Notes: generated from the letters alone by a model not told the origin. A DNA stretch of 7,004 nt from Candidatus Rifleibacteriota bacterium (GCA_017526725.1 JAFXRA010000376.1:1-7004); one strand, 5' to 3'. Shown: positions 1-5,956, counted from the first letter of the stretch. Made by a program: numbers and translations.

Positions 1-402
1 CTGTTTGGTTTCTTCCCCAGAAATATGAACTTCTAACAAAACGGGGCATTTGCGGCCTGTTTTCTTCGCCCATTCAACGAATTCATCAAGGAGTTCCCGT
101 CTATCAATAGAATGCACCAGTGCCGCAACAGGATAAACGTATTTAATCTTGTTATTCTGCAAATGACCAATACAATGCCATTCTACAGGCAGTTTTTCAA
201 GCTCTTTAGATTTATCACGCAAAGACTGAGGGCGGTTTTCTCCGAAAGCTCTCTGCCCTAAGTCAAACATTTCCTGAATTTTGTCAGAACCAACAGTTTT
301 AGAAACCGCCAACAGTTTAACACTGCCAGGAGTTCTTCCTGAAGCTGTCAGACTTTTTAATATATTATTTTTTACTATTTCATAATTATCTTTTAATGAC
401 AT
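1..402 (-). CDS. yggS: YggS/PLPBP-family pyridoxal phosphate homeostasis protein (N-terminal part)
   Basis: This is the first 134 codons of a YggS (YlmE, PROSC/PLPBP) protein. The family binds pyridoxal 5'-phosphate in the cytoplasm on a TIM-barrel fold, without known catalysis, and keeps free PLP and amino-acid pools balanced. Visible family motifs in order are LLAVSKT (residues 30-36, with K35 as the PLP-Schiff-base lysine), FGENRPQ (53-59), WHCIGHLQNNK (75-85), HSIDR (97-101) and LLEVHISGEETK (122-133). Family members are usually about 220-235 residues, so roughly the C-terminal 40% lies beyond the left edge. No stop interrupts it. The ATG is preceded by a G-rich run (GGTGGTGAG) ending 3 nt before the start, which serves as Shine-Dalgarno and is partly made of the heptamer repeat upstream. 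It follows the pilin operon on the same strand and could be read through from it. In gamma-proteobacteria yggS often sits beside pilT, so proximity to pilus-type genes is not surprising. The family call is secure. Confidence 0.95.
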   Translation of the reverse strand, partial: MSLKDNYEIVKNNILKSLTASGRTPGSVKLLAVSKTVGSDKIQEMFDLGQRAFGENRPQSLRDKSKELEKLPVEWHCIGHLQNNKIKYVYPVAALVHSIDRRELLDEFVEWAKKTGRKCPVLLEVHISGEETKQ

Positions 403-410
403 TTACTCAC

Positions 411-551
411 CACCAATCACCAACCACTCACAACTGGATCTCAACTTCTAATCCCTAACTCCAAATCTTTGCCCCCTTTTTTAAAGGGGGATGTCAGCTT
501 TGCTGACAGGGGGATTTTAATTCCTAATTCCTAATCCCTAACTCCTAATTC
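411..551. repeat. Degenerate 7-nt tandem repeat array, interrupted by a hairpin element
   Basis: A heptamer of consensus TCCTAAT (variants CCCTAAC, TTCTAAT, CACCAAT, CACCAAC) runs in register over 411-466 and again over 515-549. The best block, 522-549, reads TCCTAAT, TCCTAAT, CCCTAAC, TCCTAAT. The two halves share an exact 15-nt direct repeat, CTAATCCCTAACTCC, at 448-462 and 531-545, on either side of the hairpin element at 463-518. The array begins about 9 nt upstream of the yggS start codon and supplies its G-rich ribosome-binding sequence on the minus strand. It also reaches into the end of the K-like pilin gene, whose TAG stop (545-547) is part of a repeat unit. Short tandem heptamers (STRR) are known in intergenic DNA of filamentous cyanobacteria. 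This array is similar in style, but that does not fix the host. Confidence 0.75.
463..518. repeat. Structured intergenic repeat, copy 1 (two hairpins with a third G-run)
   Basis: Two adjacent stem-loops lie here. The first pairs CCCCCTTT (472-479) with AAAGGGGG (483-490) around a 3-nt loop. The second pairs TGTCAGC (492-498) with GCTGACA (502-508) around TTT. A second GGGGG (509-513) followed by ATTTT can compete for the C-run, and AAATC (463-467) with GATTT (513-517) can close the whole element. So two mutually exclusive folds exist. Related copies lie at 6124-6179 and, inverted, at 6231-6264. It sits between the minus-strand pilin operon and yggS. On that strand the 3' side lacks a clean U-run, so it may attenuate or stabilise the transcript rather than terminate it. 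The layout resembles dispersed palindromic or MITE-like repeats. No transposase is present. Confidence 0.8.
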
Positions 552-2323
552 AATTTAACCGGTCTAGTTCTTAATTTTAGAACATTAGCAGTGACTGGCG
601 TAACAGCTAAACGTTCCGCAGAATCTGGATCATGGTCGATAACCAAAGAGTTAAATTCTGTATTATCTATCCAACGCTGTAAGTTGCCGCCAATACAAGA
701 ACCTATTATATGCAGCTTAATGCTTTTCCCGCCGACTATACCAAGAAAGTTAATCCTAGCATTGCTATCTTTGTTATCTAATGAAGCAGCAGAATAAACA
801 CCAGCGCCTGGCTTGTAAATAACCGCTCGAATATTCCATTCTCTAGCAGCGTCAATAAATTCTGGAGTAGGATTATTCTTTTTAACAATATCTTCCAAAT
901 CAACTGTCGAAATAGCTGTACCCTGTGCAGCAACCAAAAAGAGATTGAGTTTTGAATCTATGTTGGTCGGACCAGTAATAAAGATATGACCAGGAGTTAC
1001 AACAATAAGGTCGGTTCCTATTTCACCTCTGATATAAACAGAGCGTTCAGAGAAAATCAGCTTGGCTCCGTTTAAATTTGCACCGTCGATATTGTTATAG
1101 CCATCATACTTAACATCGCTAGCCAAAACTATATACTTTTCATCTTTCAGTTCATCCATTTCGTACTTTGATGAATTTGGAGTCAGATAACTGTCAGAGT
1201 GCATGGTTATTACACCAGGATGATAATCTACATTAATAGAATTGCCATTCTGATAACCTTTGCCTTCGCTGTCAATGTAAATTCCTCGTTTCTTCGAGAG
1301 TTCTCTCATATGATTGAGATCAGGTCTCCAAGAAGGAATATAAGAAGAATACTTAATAGAATCTCTATCAACAAAATTCTTAGTAAGATTGCGTTTTTCA
1401 ATATTTCCAGAAGTATATTGAATTCTAGGACTTGAATACATCATTCTTACTGAATTTGAGTCCTTTTCTTTAAGCACAGGTTCAGTGCCTGGTCTATGAT
1501 AAAAATACAACGCAGTCTGAGCAGGTGCTTTAAATTCGTGACTATCAACGATAACCGGCAATCCGCAATAAATCGGTCCATTGCAAGGAGAAACCCCTCC
1601 CCTTGTGAAAAAAGAACCGTAATTTTCTTTTATCTGTTTCTCAGCCGGTGTGACAAAGGGAGAATTTCCATTTGGCTGATACATACTAATCAGCAATTTT
1701 GGATCAAGAATCTTACCCTGGCTAGTAATGCGTCCAGAATCAAAGATTTCACGATTAGCTTTATAAAATTCATTAAATGAACCGAAAGCAGAAACATAGC
1801 GAACCAGAGGATTGCCATAATAATATTCATCAAGGCTCTGGAAAACACCGAAAAGCTTTGCCAGATCATAAAGCTGAACAATTGCCGCTGTTGAGTAGCA
1901 ATGAACTCCGCATCTTCCTTCAGCAATAATCTGATACTGCTGAGCTTCATCTATTAGTTTTGTATCTTCATCATCTTCAATAGATAATTTACGAATAGAA
2001 GTAATTCTAAAATAAGATTTTGTCTTTACACCGAGTTTTATCCATTCATCAATAGGAATGCGGTCTTCAAAAAAGATAGCAGTTAAAACCGATGGTTCAA
2101 CAGGTCTGTCTGAGGTTCGAATAGACTCGCACATTTTTGTCACAGCATAATTGATGGCTGATTCGGCCGCCAATCTAGCCTGATACTTATCACTTCGAAG
2201 CTGCCCCAAGTCTCTGTCAGCCTGATAAACCTTTACAAGAAGAGAGCCTATCAAAAGCAGAGAAAAACCAACCATTACAAAAATAGGAATCAAAGATTGT
2301 TTTTTATCTGTTAACTTAGCCAT
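545..2323 (-). CDS. GspK/PilX-like large minor (pseudo)pilin, last gene of operon
   Basis: This 592-residue protein has an N-terminal membrane helix (about 11-31) after a basic stub (MAKLTDKKQS). It continues with KYQARLAAESAINYAVTKM (46-64), which matches the (E)LAAE(A/S)xxNYA motif following the helix in GspK and PilX proteins. Cleavage by a prepilin peptidase after S10 would be non-canonical (Ser instead of Gly), and +5 would then be Phe. Lack of the usual Glu5 is typical of GspK, the tip subunit. Residues 90-390 look mixed and unfamiliar, with Cys at 138, 142, 247 and 253. Residues about 395-470 form short beta-strand repeats (IVLAS, LIFSERSVYIRGEI, LIVVTPGHIFITG, LNLFLVAAQG), the solenoid-like pattern seen in large PilX-type surface proteins. 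GspK is normally about 320 residues and PilX under 200, so this is oversized. The start follows the upstream stop after 1 nt, with AAGGA 9 nt before the ATG. The tip role is inferred from motif and gene order. Confidence 0.8.
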   Translation of the reverse strand: MAKLTDKKQSLIPIFVMVGFSLLLIGSLLVKVYQADRDLGQLRSDKYQARLAAESAINYAVTKMCESIRTSDRPVEPSVLTAIFFEDRIPIDEWIKLGVKTKSYFRITSIRKLSIEDDEDTKLIDEAQQYQIIAEGRCGVHCYSTAAIVQLYDLAKLFGVFQSLDEYYYGNPLVRYVSAFGSFNEFYKANREIFDSGRITSQGKILDPKLLISMYQPNGNSPFVTPAEKQIKENYGSFFTRGGVSPCNGPIYCGLPVIVDSHEFKAPAQTALYFYHRPGTEPVLKEKDSNSVRMMYSSPRIQYTSGNIEKRNLTKNFVDRDSIKYSSYIPSWRPDLNHMRELSKKRGIYIDSEGKGYQNGNSINVDYHPGVITMHSDSYLTPNSSKYEMDELKDEKYIVLASDVKYDGYNNIDGANLNGAKLIFSERSVYIRGEIGTDLIVVTPGHIFITGPTNIDSKLNLFLVAAQGTAISTVDLEDIVKKNNPTPEFIDAAREWNIRAVIYKPGAGVYSAASLDNKDSNARINFLGIVGGKSIKLHIIGSCIGGNLQRWIDNTEFNSLVIDHDPDSAERLAVTPVTANVLKLRTRPVKLN

Positions 2324-2324
2324 A

Positions 2325-2846
2325 TCACTGATTCCTTAAATGAATAATTCTTTTAAATTCTTTGGTTTCAGATACACCAGAATCGGAGTTTTTATTTTCC
2401 GCCTTAAAGCTTAACTCAATTTGAGACGCTGAAACCCGAACAAATTTTCCATCTTTGCAAGAGGCAACCAAAGGATTTGTAAAACGGCCGAATCGCTTTG
2501 TTGTAGGTCGGCCATCCTTCATAACATAAGTCATCTTGCCTTCACTAAAAACAAAACCCTCCAAATCCTTCCCAACTTCAAGTTTGGTCGGGTCAATCGG
2601 GGCATAATAATAACATTCATTAGATTCGCCAACAAAAGGTGAATCAATATAAATTGAATTGGAAATTTCGCTGCAGACTTCATCTAGCATTTCGTTGATG
2701 TCATAAACCCATTCAAATTTCTGCTGTGCTTTACGAACATCTGAAGAATTTACAAAGAAAAAGAAAATAGATGAACCGGCAGCAATAGATAAAAATACTG
2801 TAAACAACACGAGTTCCCAAACACTAAGTCCACTTTTTCTTCTCAT
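2325..2846 (-). CDS. GspJ/PilW-like prepilin
   Basis: This 173-residue protein has a class III (type IV prepilin) signal: basic leader MRRKSG, then LSVWELVLF with Glu at +5 (E11), then a hydrophobic helix to about residue 33. A prepilin peptidase would cut after G6 at the inner membrane and methylate Leu. The helix continues as a polar N-terminal stalk (about 34-65). The C-terminal part is beta-rich and ends in KEFKRIIHLRN, the way PilW and GspJ proteins end. Three cysteines (58, 78, 130) could form a disulfide. Its ATG overlaps the stop of the upstream prepilin gene (ATGA), and GAGG lies 8 nt upstream, a sign of translational coupling. Size and position between an I-like and a K-like gene support a J-like minor pseudopilin. 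The prepilin class is near certain; the J/W assignment is inferred. Confidence 0.85.
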   Translation of the reverse strand: MRRKSGLSVWELVLFTVFLSIAAGSSIFFFFVNSSDVRKAQQKFEWVYDINEMLDEVCSEISNSIYIDSPFVGESNECYYYAPIDPTKLEVGKDLEGFVFSEGKMTYVMKDGRPTTKRFGRFTNPLVASCKDGKFVRVSASQIELSFKAENKNSDSGVSETKEFKRIIHLRNQ

Positions 2847-3220
2847 GGTCTGGTCCTCGATTTTAAATACTCTAAGCTAATAGTTTTGGTAAATGGGAAA
2901 CCACCCCATCTAACCTGTGCTCTAACCAGCAGACAATCTGGGAAATCTGGCTGAGGAACAGCTTCTATCTTTCCATTAAGCTGGATATCTTCATAACCAG
3001 GAATGGGTTTGAAACCTTCGGTATAGCCAGAAGCTTCATAAGAACGTTCCAAAGCGCCTTCCATAAGGTTTTCAAGAGCAACAGAAGCTCTTAAAAGAGT
3101 ATCAGAATCAATCAAAGGTATAGCCTTTATAGACCATAGCTGAACAAATGGCCATATAAAGAATGTTGCTATACCAACATAAATAAGTTTTTCAAAAAGC
3201 GTCCTACCATTAGCGGTCAC
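2843..3220 (-). CDS. GspI/PilV-like prepilin
   Basis: This 125-residue protein starts with a very short leader, MTANG, followed by RTLFEKLIYVGIATFF. Glu is at +5 after the predicted cleavage at G5, and the membrane helix runs to about residue 28. The C-terminal strand pair LLVRAQVRWGGFPFTKTISL matches the 'V.V.W....v.L' ending of GspI and PilV minor pilins. Its length equals that of typical GspI (about 125 residues). The start is GTG, with AGGGG 7 nt upstream, 13 nt after the transglycosylase stop. It precedes the J-like and K-like genes in the same order as gspI-gspJ-gspK. It would be processed by a prepilin peptidase not seen here and join the tip complex that primes filament assembly in the inner membrane. 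It lacks the canonical GFTLIE wording, so profile searches could miss it. Confidence 0.8.
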   Translation of the reverse strand: MTANGRTLFEKLIYVGIATFFIWPFVQLWSIKAIPLIDSDTLLRASVALENLMEGALERSYEASGYTEGFKPIPGYEDIQLNGKIEAVPQPDFPDCLLVRAQVRWGGFPFTKTISLEYLKSRTRP

Positions 3221-3233
3221 GACAAATCCCCTA

Positions 3234-4301
3234 TTAATTTAAAGAAGCGTATTCTGTTAATTCCTGAATAAATTTTTCGGCCATAATGATTTTGTCTTCG
3301 TCTTTTGTGACCTGAACGTATTTTTTCCAGGTTTTAATAGCTTCGTTATTCATTCCCATACGTTCATATATTACAGCCATATTATACAATGCTTTGTCAA
3401 GAAATGGATCCTGTTTTAAAGAAGCTTTATAAACATCGATTGCTTCGTCGTAACAGCGCTCCATATCAAGCAAACAAGCAAGATTATACAATGCCTGAGT
3501 ATTTCTAGGATAAATATTCAAAATATCTCTATAACAGCTCATAGCACCGTCTATATCACCAGAGTTAAATTTTTCGTAAGCAGTTGTAAGTCTTCTGCTC
3601 AAATCAGAATTAACCGTAGGAATAATTCTGGATTTTCTTGTAACCTTGGTTGTCTTAGTAGAAACTCCGGCATCAGAAGCATATTGCTGATAATAATGCT
3701 TTACTTTTCTGACATAGTTCTTTGTTTCTCTGAAGGGCGGAATACCCTTGTATTTTTCGACATTACCAGGGCCAGCATTATAAGCAGCTAAAGCATAATC
3801 AACATTTCCATCGAAACGCTTCAGCATCATTCTAAGATAATTAGAACCACCGAGAATATTTTCCCTAGCATTAAAGGGGTCGGAACAGCCAACTACCTTT
3901 GCTGTAGCAGGAATAAGCTGCATAAGTCCTTGCGCACCCTTAGACGACATAACATCCGGGTCGAAATCAGATTCAACTTTTATAACTGATTTTATAAGGA
4001 AAGGATCTAAGCCATGAGTGCTTGCTGCTTCGTTAATGTAGTCACTAAAAGAATCATCACTTGGTAAAAGACTCTTTTGACTGCTGAAAGAAGTAGAAGT
4101 AAGATTGCTTATGCCAGCAGAAGGCGAATCTGGGCCTTCCCTTTCCTTCTTACTTGTAACAACAATTTTATACTTTTTGTTTGGAGGACTGTCGGTTAGG
4201 AACAATCGCCCCTGTTCATCTCTATAGGAATAAATAGCAGCACTAGATTGAACAGCTAGTCCAAGAACCATCATTCCAGCGATAAATAAGAAGCGCTTCA
4301 A
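3234..4301 (-). CDS. Lytic transglycosylase (SLT domain) with N-terminal DUF4124-like and C-terminal TPR regions
   Basis: This 355-residue exported enzyme has a signal peptide at residues 1 to about 22 (ending SSAA), so it acts in the cell wall. Residues 22-47 (IYSYRDEQGRLFLTDSPP) are a DUF4124-like segment. Residues about 84-205 are a Slt70/MltC-type transglycosylase domain with catalytic E110 in IKVESDFDP, plus KGAQGLMQLIPATA (121-134) and AAYNAGPGNV (172-181). Such domains cleave the MurNAc-GlcNAc bond of peptidoglycan to leave a 1,6-anhydro end. Residues about 234-335 hold three TPR repeats, likely for protein contacts. The TTG start is chosen because a perfect AGGAGG lies 8 nt upstream; the nearer ATG is out of frame and only 2 nt from it. 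It is first in the operon with three minor pilins, 86 nt after the membrane-protein gene. I infer local opening of the wall for filament or secretion assembly. I found no convincing promoter in the gap. Confidence 0.9.
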   Translation of the reverse strand: MKRFLFIAGMMVLGLAVQSSAAIYSYRDEQGRLFLTDSPPNKKYKIVVTSKKEREGPDSPSAGISNLTSTSFSSQKSLLPSDDSFSDYINEAASTHGLDPFLIKSVIKVESDFDPDVMSSKGAQGLMQLIPATAKVVGCSDPFNARENILGGSNYLRMMLKRFDGNVDYALAAYNAGPGNVEKYKGIPPFRETKNYVRKVKHYYQQYASDAGVSTKTTKVTRKSRIIPTVNSDLSRRLTTAYEKFNSGDIDGAMSCYRDILNIYPRNTQALYNLACLLDMERCYDEAIDVYKASLKQDPFLDKALYNMAVIYERMGMNNEAIKTWKKYVQVTKDEDKIIMAEKFIQELTEYASLN

Positions 4302-4309
4302 GAAACATT

Positions 4310-4315
4310 CCTCCT
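4310..4315 (-). promoter_or_regulatory. Ribosome binding site deciding the TTG start of the transglycosylase
   Basis: A perfect AGGAGG on the minus strand lies 8 nt before TTG (4299-4301). The ATG at 4306-4308 is only 2 nt from it and opens a frame that stops after about 20 codons. Spacing and the signal peptide after TTG both favour the TTG. Confidence 0.8.
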
Positions 4316-4387
4316 AGCTATATAAGTTAAATTCACAAAACAATCGGCAGATGTTTTTCTTTTCTTAACTATAAACTATACAAAATT

Positions 4388-5248
4388 TTACAAGATTTCA
4401 AAATAAACCAAAATAAATATTGCAAATACAATCAGAAAAAGAATTGATAAAATAATTACTGTTTCAGCAAAACCACCGCCAATCATTACTGGCTTCAGCT
4501 TATAAGGCTCTAGAATAAACTTGTTGCCGATTTTCTTTACAGACAAACCGACATTGGAATCAACTACGATTGTCGGTTTATTAGTAAAAATTCCAAGAAT
4601 TTCAACCAATTCCGAATTAATCTTATCAGCATCCATTCTACCTGAAAAAGAATTTAAATAGCCTATTTGACCATTTTTGGAAAGATAGGCTATTGCTGAT
4701 TTTACAACCATTCCATCAACGTTATCAGGCTCTTTAAGTGAAGAACTGTTTTTGCCCTTTAAAAGACATCTAAGAACCCCAACATCTAAAGTTATATTAA
4801 TAAAATTGGTTATAAATAAAGGAATCTTTGTCTCAAAAGCTAATTCTCTCTTATGATCTGTTGCCAATTCTGTGATATCAGCCAAATTGATACTTTTACC
4901 TTTAAATATAGGCAACGAAGAGATTCTTATCTCTCTATGAAAAGATTTATCAGATAAATCTAGAACAGAATAATAATCGAAGCGTAAAATCAAAAACAAA
5001 GCTGTAAATACTAATGTCAAACCAATAACAATTTTACAAGCAGTACTTATGTTAAGCAGAGAAAAGAACAATACACCTACGCCGAGTAGAAACATAATAC
5101 AGATAAAGAAATATAATATAGAATCATTTTCTATTAATACTTTATCGCCTTCTAAAAAGATAGTCCGAAAATGAGTCAAGCCTTGAAATAAATCAATAGC
5201 TTTTGAATCATTCTTGTTTACAGGAGTCTTATTGCTATCAGAATTCAA
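4388..5248 (-). CDS. Unrecognised membrane protein, three transmembrane segments, possible PH-like domain
   Basis: This 286-residue protein was not recognised as a whole. A polar N-terminus (1-43) is followed by two hydrophobic helices (about 45-65 and 72-90), a long soluble region (91-255), and a C-terminal helix (about 262-283) after GGG. In the soluble region, strand-like pieces (SVLDLSDKSFHREIRI, INLADITELATD, AIAYLSKNGQIGYLNSF) end in a helix, DADKINSELVEILGI. This is the layout of bacterial PH-like (YcxB/bPH-type) domains behind a helical hairpin, but that is inference and the central part (135-180) looks like an insertion. The start is uncertain: TTG at 5246-5248 has AAGGA 12 nt upstream, an in-frame TAA lies six codons before it, and the next ATG is deep inside the first helix. 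It lies 86 nt upstream of the transglycosylase on the same strand, so it may share its transcript. No terminator is obvious between them. Confidence 0.75.
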   Translation of the reverse strand: MNSDSNKTPVNKNDSKAIDLFQGLTHFRTIFLEGDKVLIENDSILYFFICIMFLLGVGVLFFSLLNISTACKIVIGLTLVFTALFLILRFDYYSVLDLSDKSFHREIRISSLPIFKGKSINLADITELATDHKRELAFETKIPLFITNFINITLDVGVLRCLLKGKNSSSLKEPDNVDGMVVKSAIAYLSKNGQIGYLNSFSGRMDADKINSELVEILGIFTNKPTIVVDSNVGLSVKKIGNKFILEPYKLKPVMIGGGFAETVIILSILFLIVFAIFILVYFEIL

Positions 5249-5354
5249 AATATAGAAGTATCCTTATATAAACACTGTGGTAATGGTATTTAATCAACAA
5301 ACTACTCTAGTAAAGATTCTAAAATAGGATAAAACAATTATCAAAGGTTATTTT

Positions 5355-5374
5355 AAATTTTTTATAAAAAATTT
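5355..5374. repeat. Perfect 20-bp AT-only palindrome
   Basis: AAATTTTTTATAAAAAATTT equals its own reverse complement, with the centre between 5364 and 5365. Pairing breaks just outside. It lies between two divergent genes. It could be a protein-binding site (for example a nucleoid protein) or simply a product of the extreme AT content. Confidence 0.6.
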
Positions 5375-5390
5375 TAGAAAATGTGTCATA

Positions 5391-5429
5391 AAGCTAAGAG
5401 TTTTATGAAGATAAAAATTCTTTTAGCTT
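5391..5429. other. Long imperfect hairpin upstream of the Cys-rich gene promoter
   Basis: AAGCTAAGAG (5391-5400) pairs with CTTTTAGCTT (5420-5429) with one G-U wobble. Inside it TTTTAT (5401-5406) pairs with ATAAAA (5411-5416) around a GAAG tetraloop, leaving ATT (5417-5419) bulged. That is about 16 base pairs in all. Both adjacent genes are transcribed away from it, so it is not their terminator. It could be an operator dyad, a small RNA end, or a remnant. No U-run follows on either strand. Confidence 0.5.
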
Positions 5430-5459
5430 GAACAGAGAGAAAAAAAGTTTCGAGTCGAT

Positions 5460-5488
5460 TTGCAACTTTAAAATATTGTCTTTATAAT
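5460..5488 (+). promoter_or_regulatory. Sigma70-type promoter for the 78-residue Cys-rich gene
   Basis: TTGCAA (5460-5465) and a perfect TATAAT (5483-5488) are separated by 17 nt, close to the vegetative consensus. Transcription would start near 5495, giving a leader of about 50 nt that includes a small AAGGT/ACCTT hairpin (5503-5517) before the GAGG ribosome binding site (5535-5538). Confidence 0.75.
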
Positions 5489-5543
5489 TAGGCTCCATCG
5501 AAAAGGTAAAAAACCTTAACAAAGTAAAAATAACGAGGCAAAA

Positions 5544-5780
5544 ATGAGCGACTTAAATCCAGCTTCAACTTGTGAAGCTCCTAGTCTTGACACCCTAAAA
5601 GAAATCTACTCCCACCAAAACAGAGAATGCTGGCTTTGCAAAAGCTATGCAGCAAAACTCGAAGCTGGAAAAGAATTAAAAGAAGAAGAACTTTGGCATT
5701 TTACAAATTGCGTGATGGCTTGGGAACAAGTCAATCATGAAGTTGCTGAAGAAGAACAGCCTTTAGAAAAAGCCGCGTAA
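5544..5780 (+). CDS. Small Cys/His-rich protein, possible metal binder, function unknown
   Basis: This 78-residue protein was not recognised. It has no signal peptide or membrane helix, so it is probably cytoplasmic. Four cysteines (10, 29, 32, 56) and histidines (24, 52, 65) are present. The arrangement CWLC (29-32), 19 residues, then HFTNC (52-56) is a plausible four-ligand zinc or iron-sulfur site, but the spacing matches no family I can name. The region between is a charged amphipathic helix (SYAAKLEAGKELKEEELW), and the C-terminus is acidic. The start is firm: GAGG lies 5 nt before the ATG, with a near-consensus promoter upstream. It is transcribed alone as far as the window shows. Its stop lies one base from that of the convergent 56-residue gene. 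The strong promoter suggests steady expression. A redox or adaptor role is possible but unsupported. Confidence 0.75.
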   Translation: MSDLNPASTCEAPSLDTLKEIYSHQNRECWLCKSYAAKLEAGKELKEEELWHFTNCVMAWEQVNHEVAEEEQPLEKAA

Positions 5781-5781
5781 A

Positions 5782-5952
5782 TTACTCTCGTTTAATAGCT
5801 AAATCTATCTGCTGAAGACATTTCTGGCGAAGTAATCCTCTAAGTTCTTCCACAGCTTTTCTGCGTCGAGCTACTGCAATATCCGTATCAACATCTGAAT
5901 CATAATTGTTAGCAGTATAATTATTAGAAAGCCAGCTTTTAATTTCAGACAT
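5782..5952 (-). CDS. Small charged protein, function unknown
   Basis: This 56-residue protein was not recognised. The first part is Asn/Asp/Tyr-rich (NNYTANNYDSDVDTD, residues 10-24). The second (25-56) is one long charged helix with a single Cys (45). No membrane segment is seen. An upstream in-frame ATG at 6001-6003 would give 73 residues, but it lacks a ribosome binding site. The chosen ATG (5950-5952) has AAGGAG 12 nt upstream and AGGGGA 4 nt upstream, so the shorter form is preferred. It converges with the Cys-rich gene with one base between the stop codons and no terminator between, so the two transcripts should overlap and could regulate each other. The double ribosome binding site supports a real gene, though its small size leaves some doubt. 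Confidence 0.6.
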   Translation of the reverse strand: MSEIKSWLSNNYTANNYDSDVDTDIAVARRRKAVEELRGLLRQKCLQQIDLAIKRE

Positions 5953-5956
5953 AATT

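Larger units (their letters stand above)
5249..5543. other. Divergent intergenic region with palindrome, hairpin and promoter
   Basis: These 295 nt separate the minus-strand membrane-protein gene from the plus-strand Cys-rich gene. They are very AT-rich. They hold a perfect AT palindrome (5355-5374), a long imperfect hairpin (5391-5429) and a rightward promoter (5460-5488). For the leftward gene only a weak match is seen on the minus strand (TTTACT, 16 nt, TAAATA, in about 5290-5320), which I do not list separately. No open frame of note lies here. Confidence 0.6.

Noticed and set aside
463..518. Rho-independent terminator of the pilin operon
   Set aside because: Strong stems exist, but on the minus strand no clean U-run follows either one, so I list it as a structured repeat instead.
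411..551. CRISPR-like array
   Set aside because: The units are 7 nt and contiguous with no spacers, so this is a short tandem repeat.
591..797. 68-codon plus-strand open frame
   Set aside because: It lies wholly antisense to the K-like pilin gene, has no ribosome binding site, and its translation has no protein-like features.
1199..1950. Open frames at 1199-1435 and 1496-1780 (plus) and 1690-1950 (minus)
   Set aside because: All are shadows inside the 592-residue gene, whose own frame has clear motifs and translational coupling.
4306..4308. ATG just after AGGAGG upstream of the transglycosylase
   Set aside because: It is 2 nt from the Shine-Dalgarno sequence and opens only about 20 codons in another frame.
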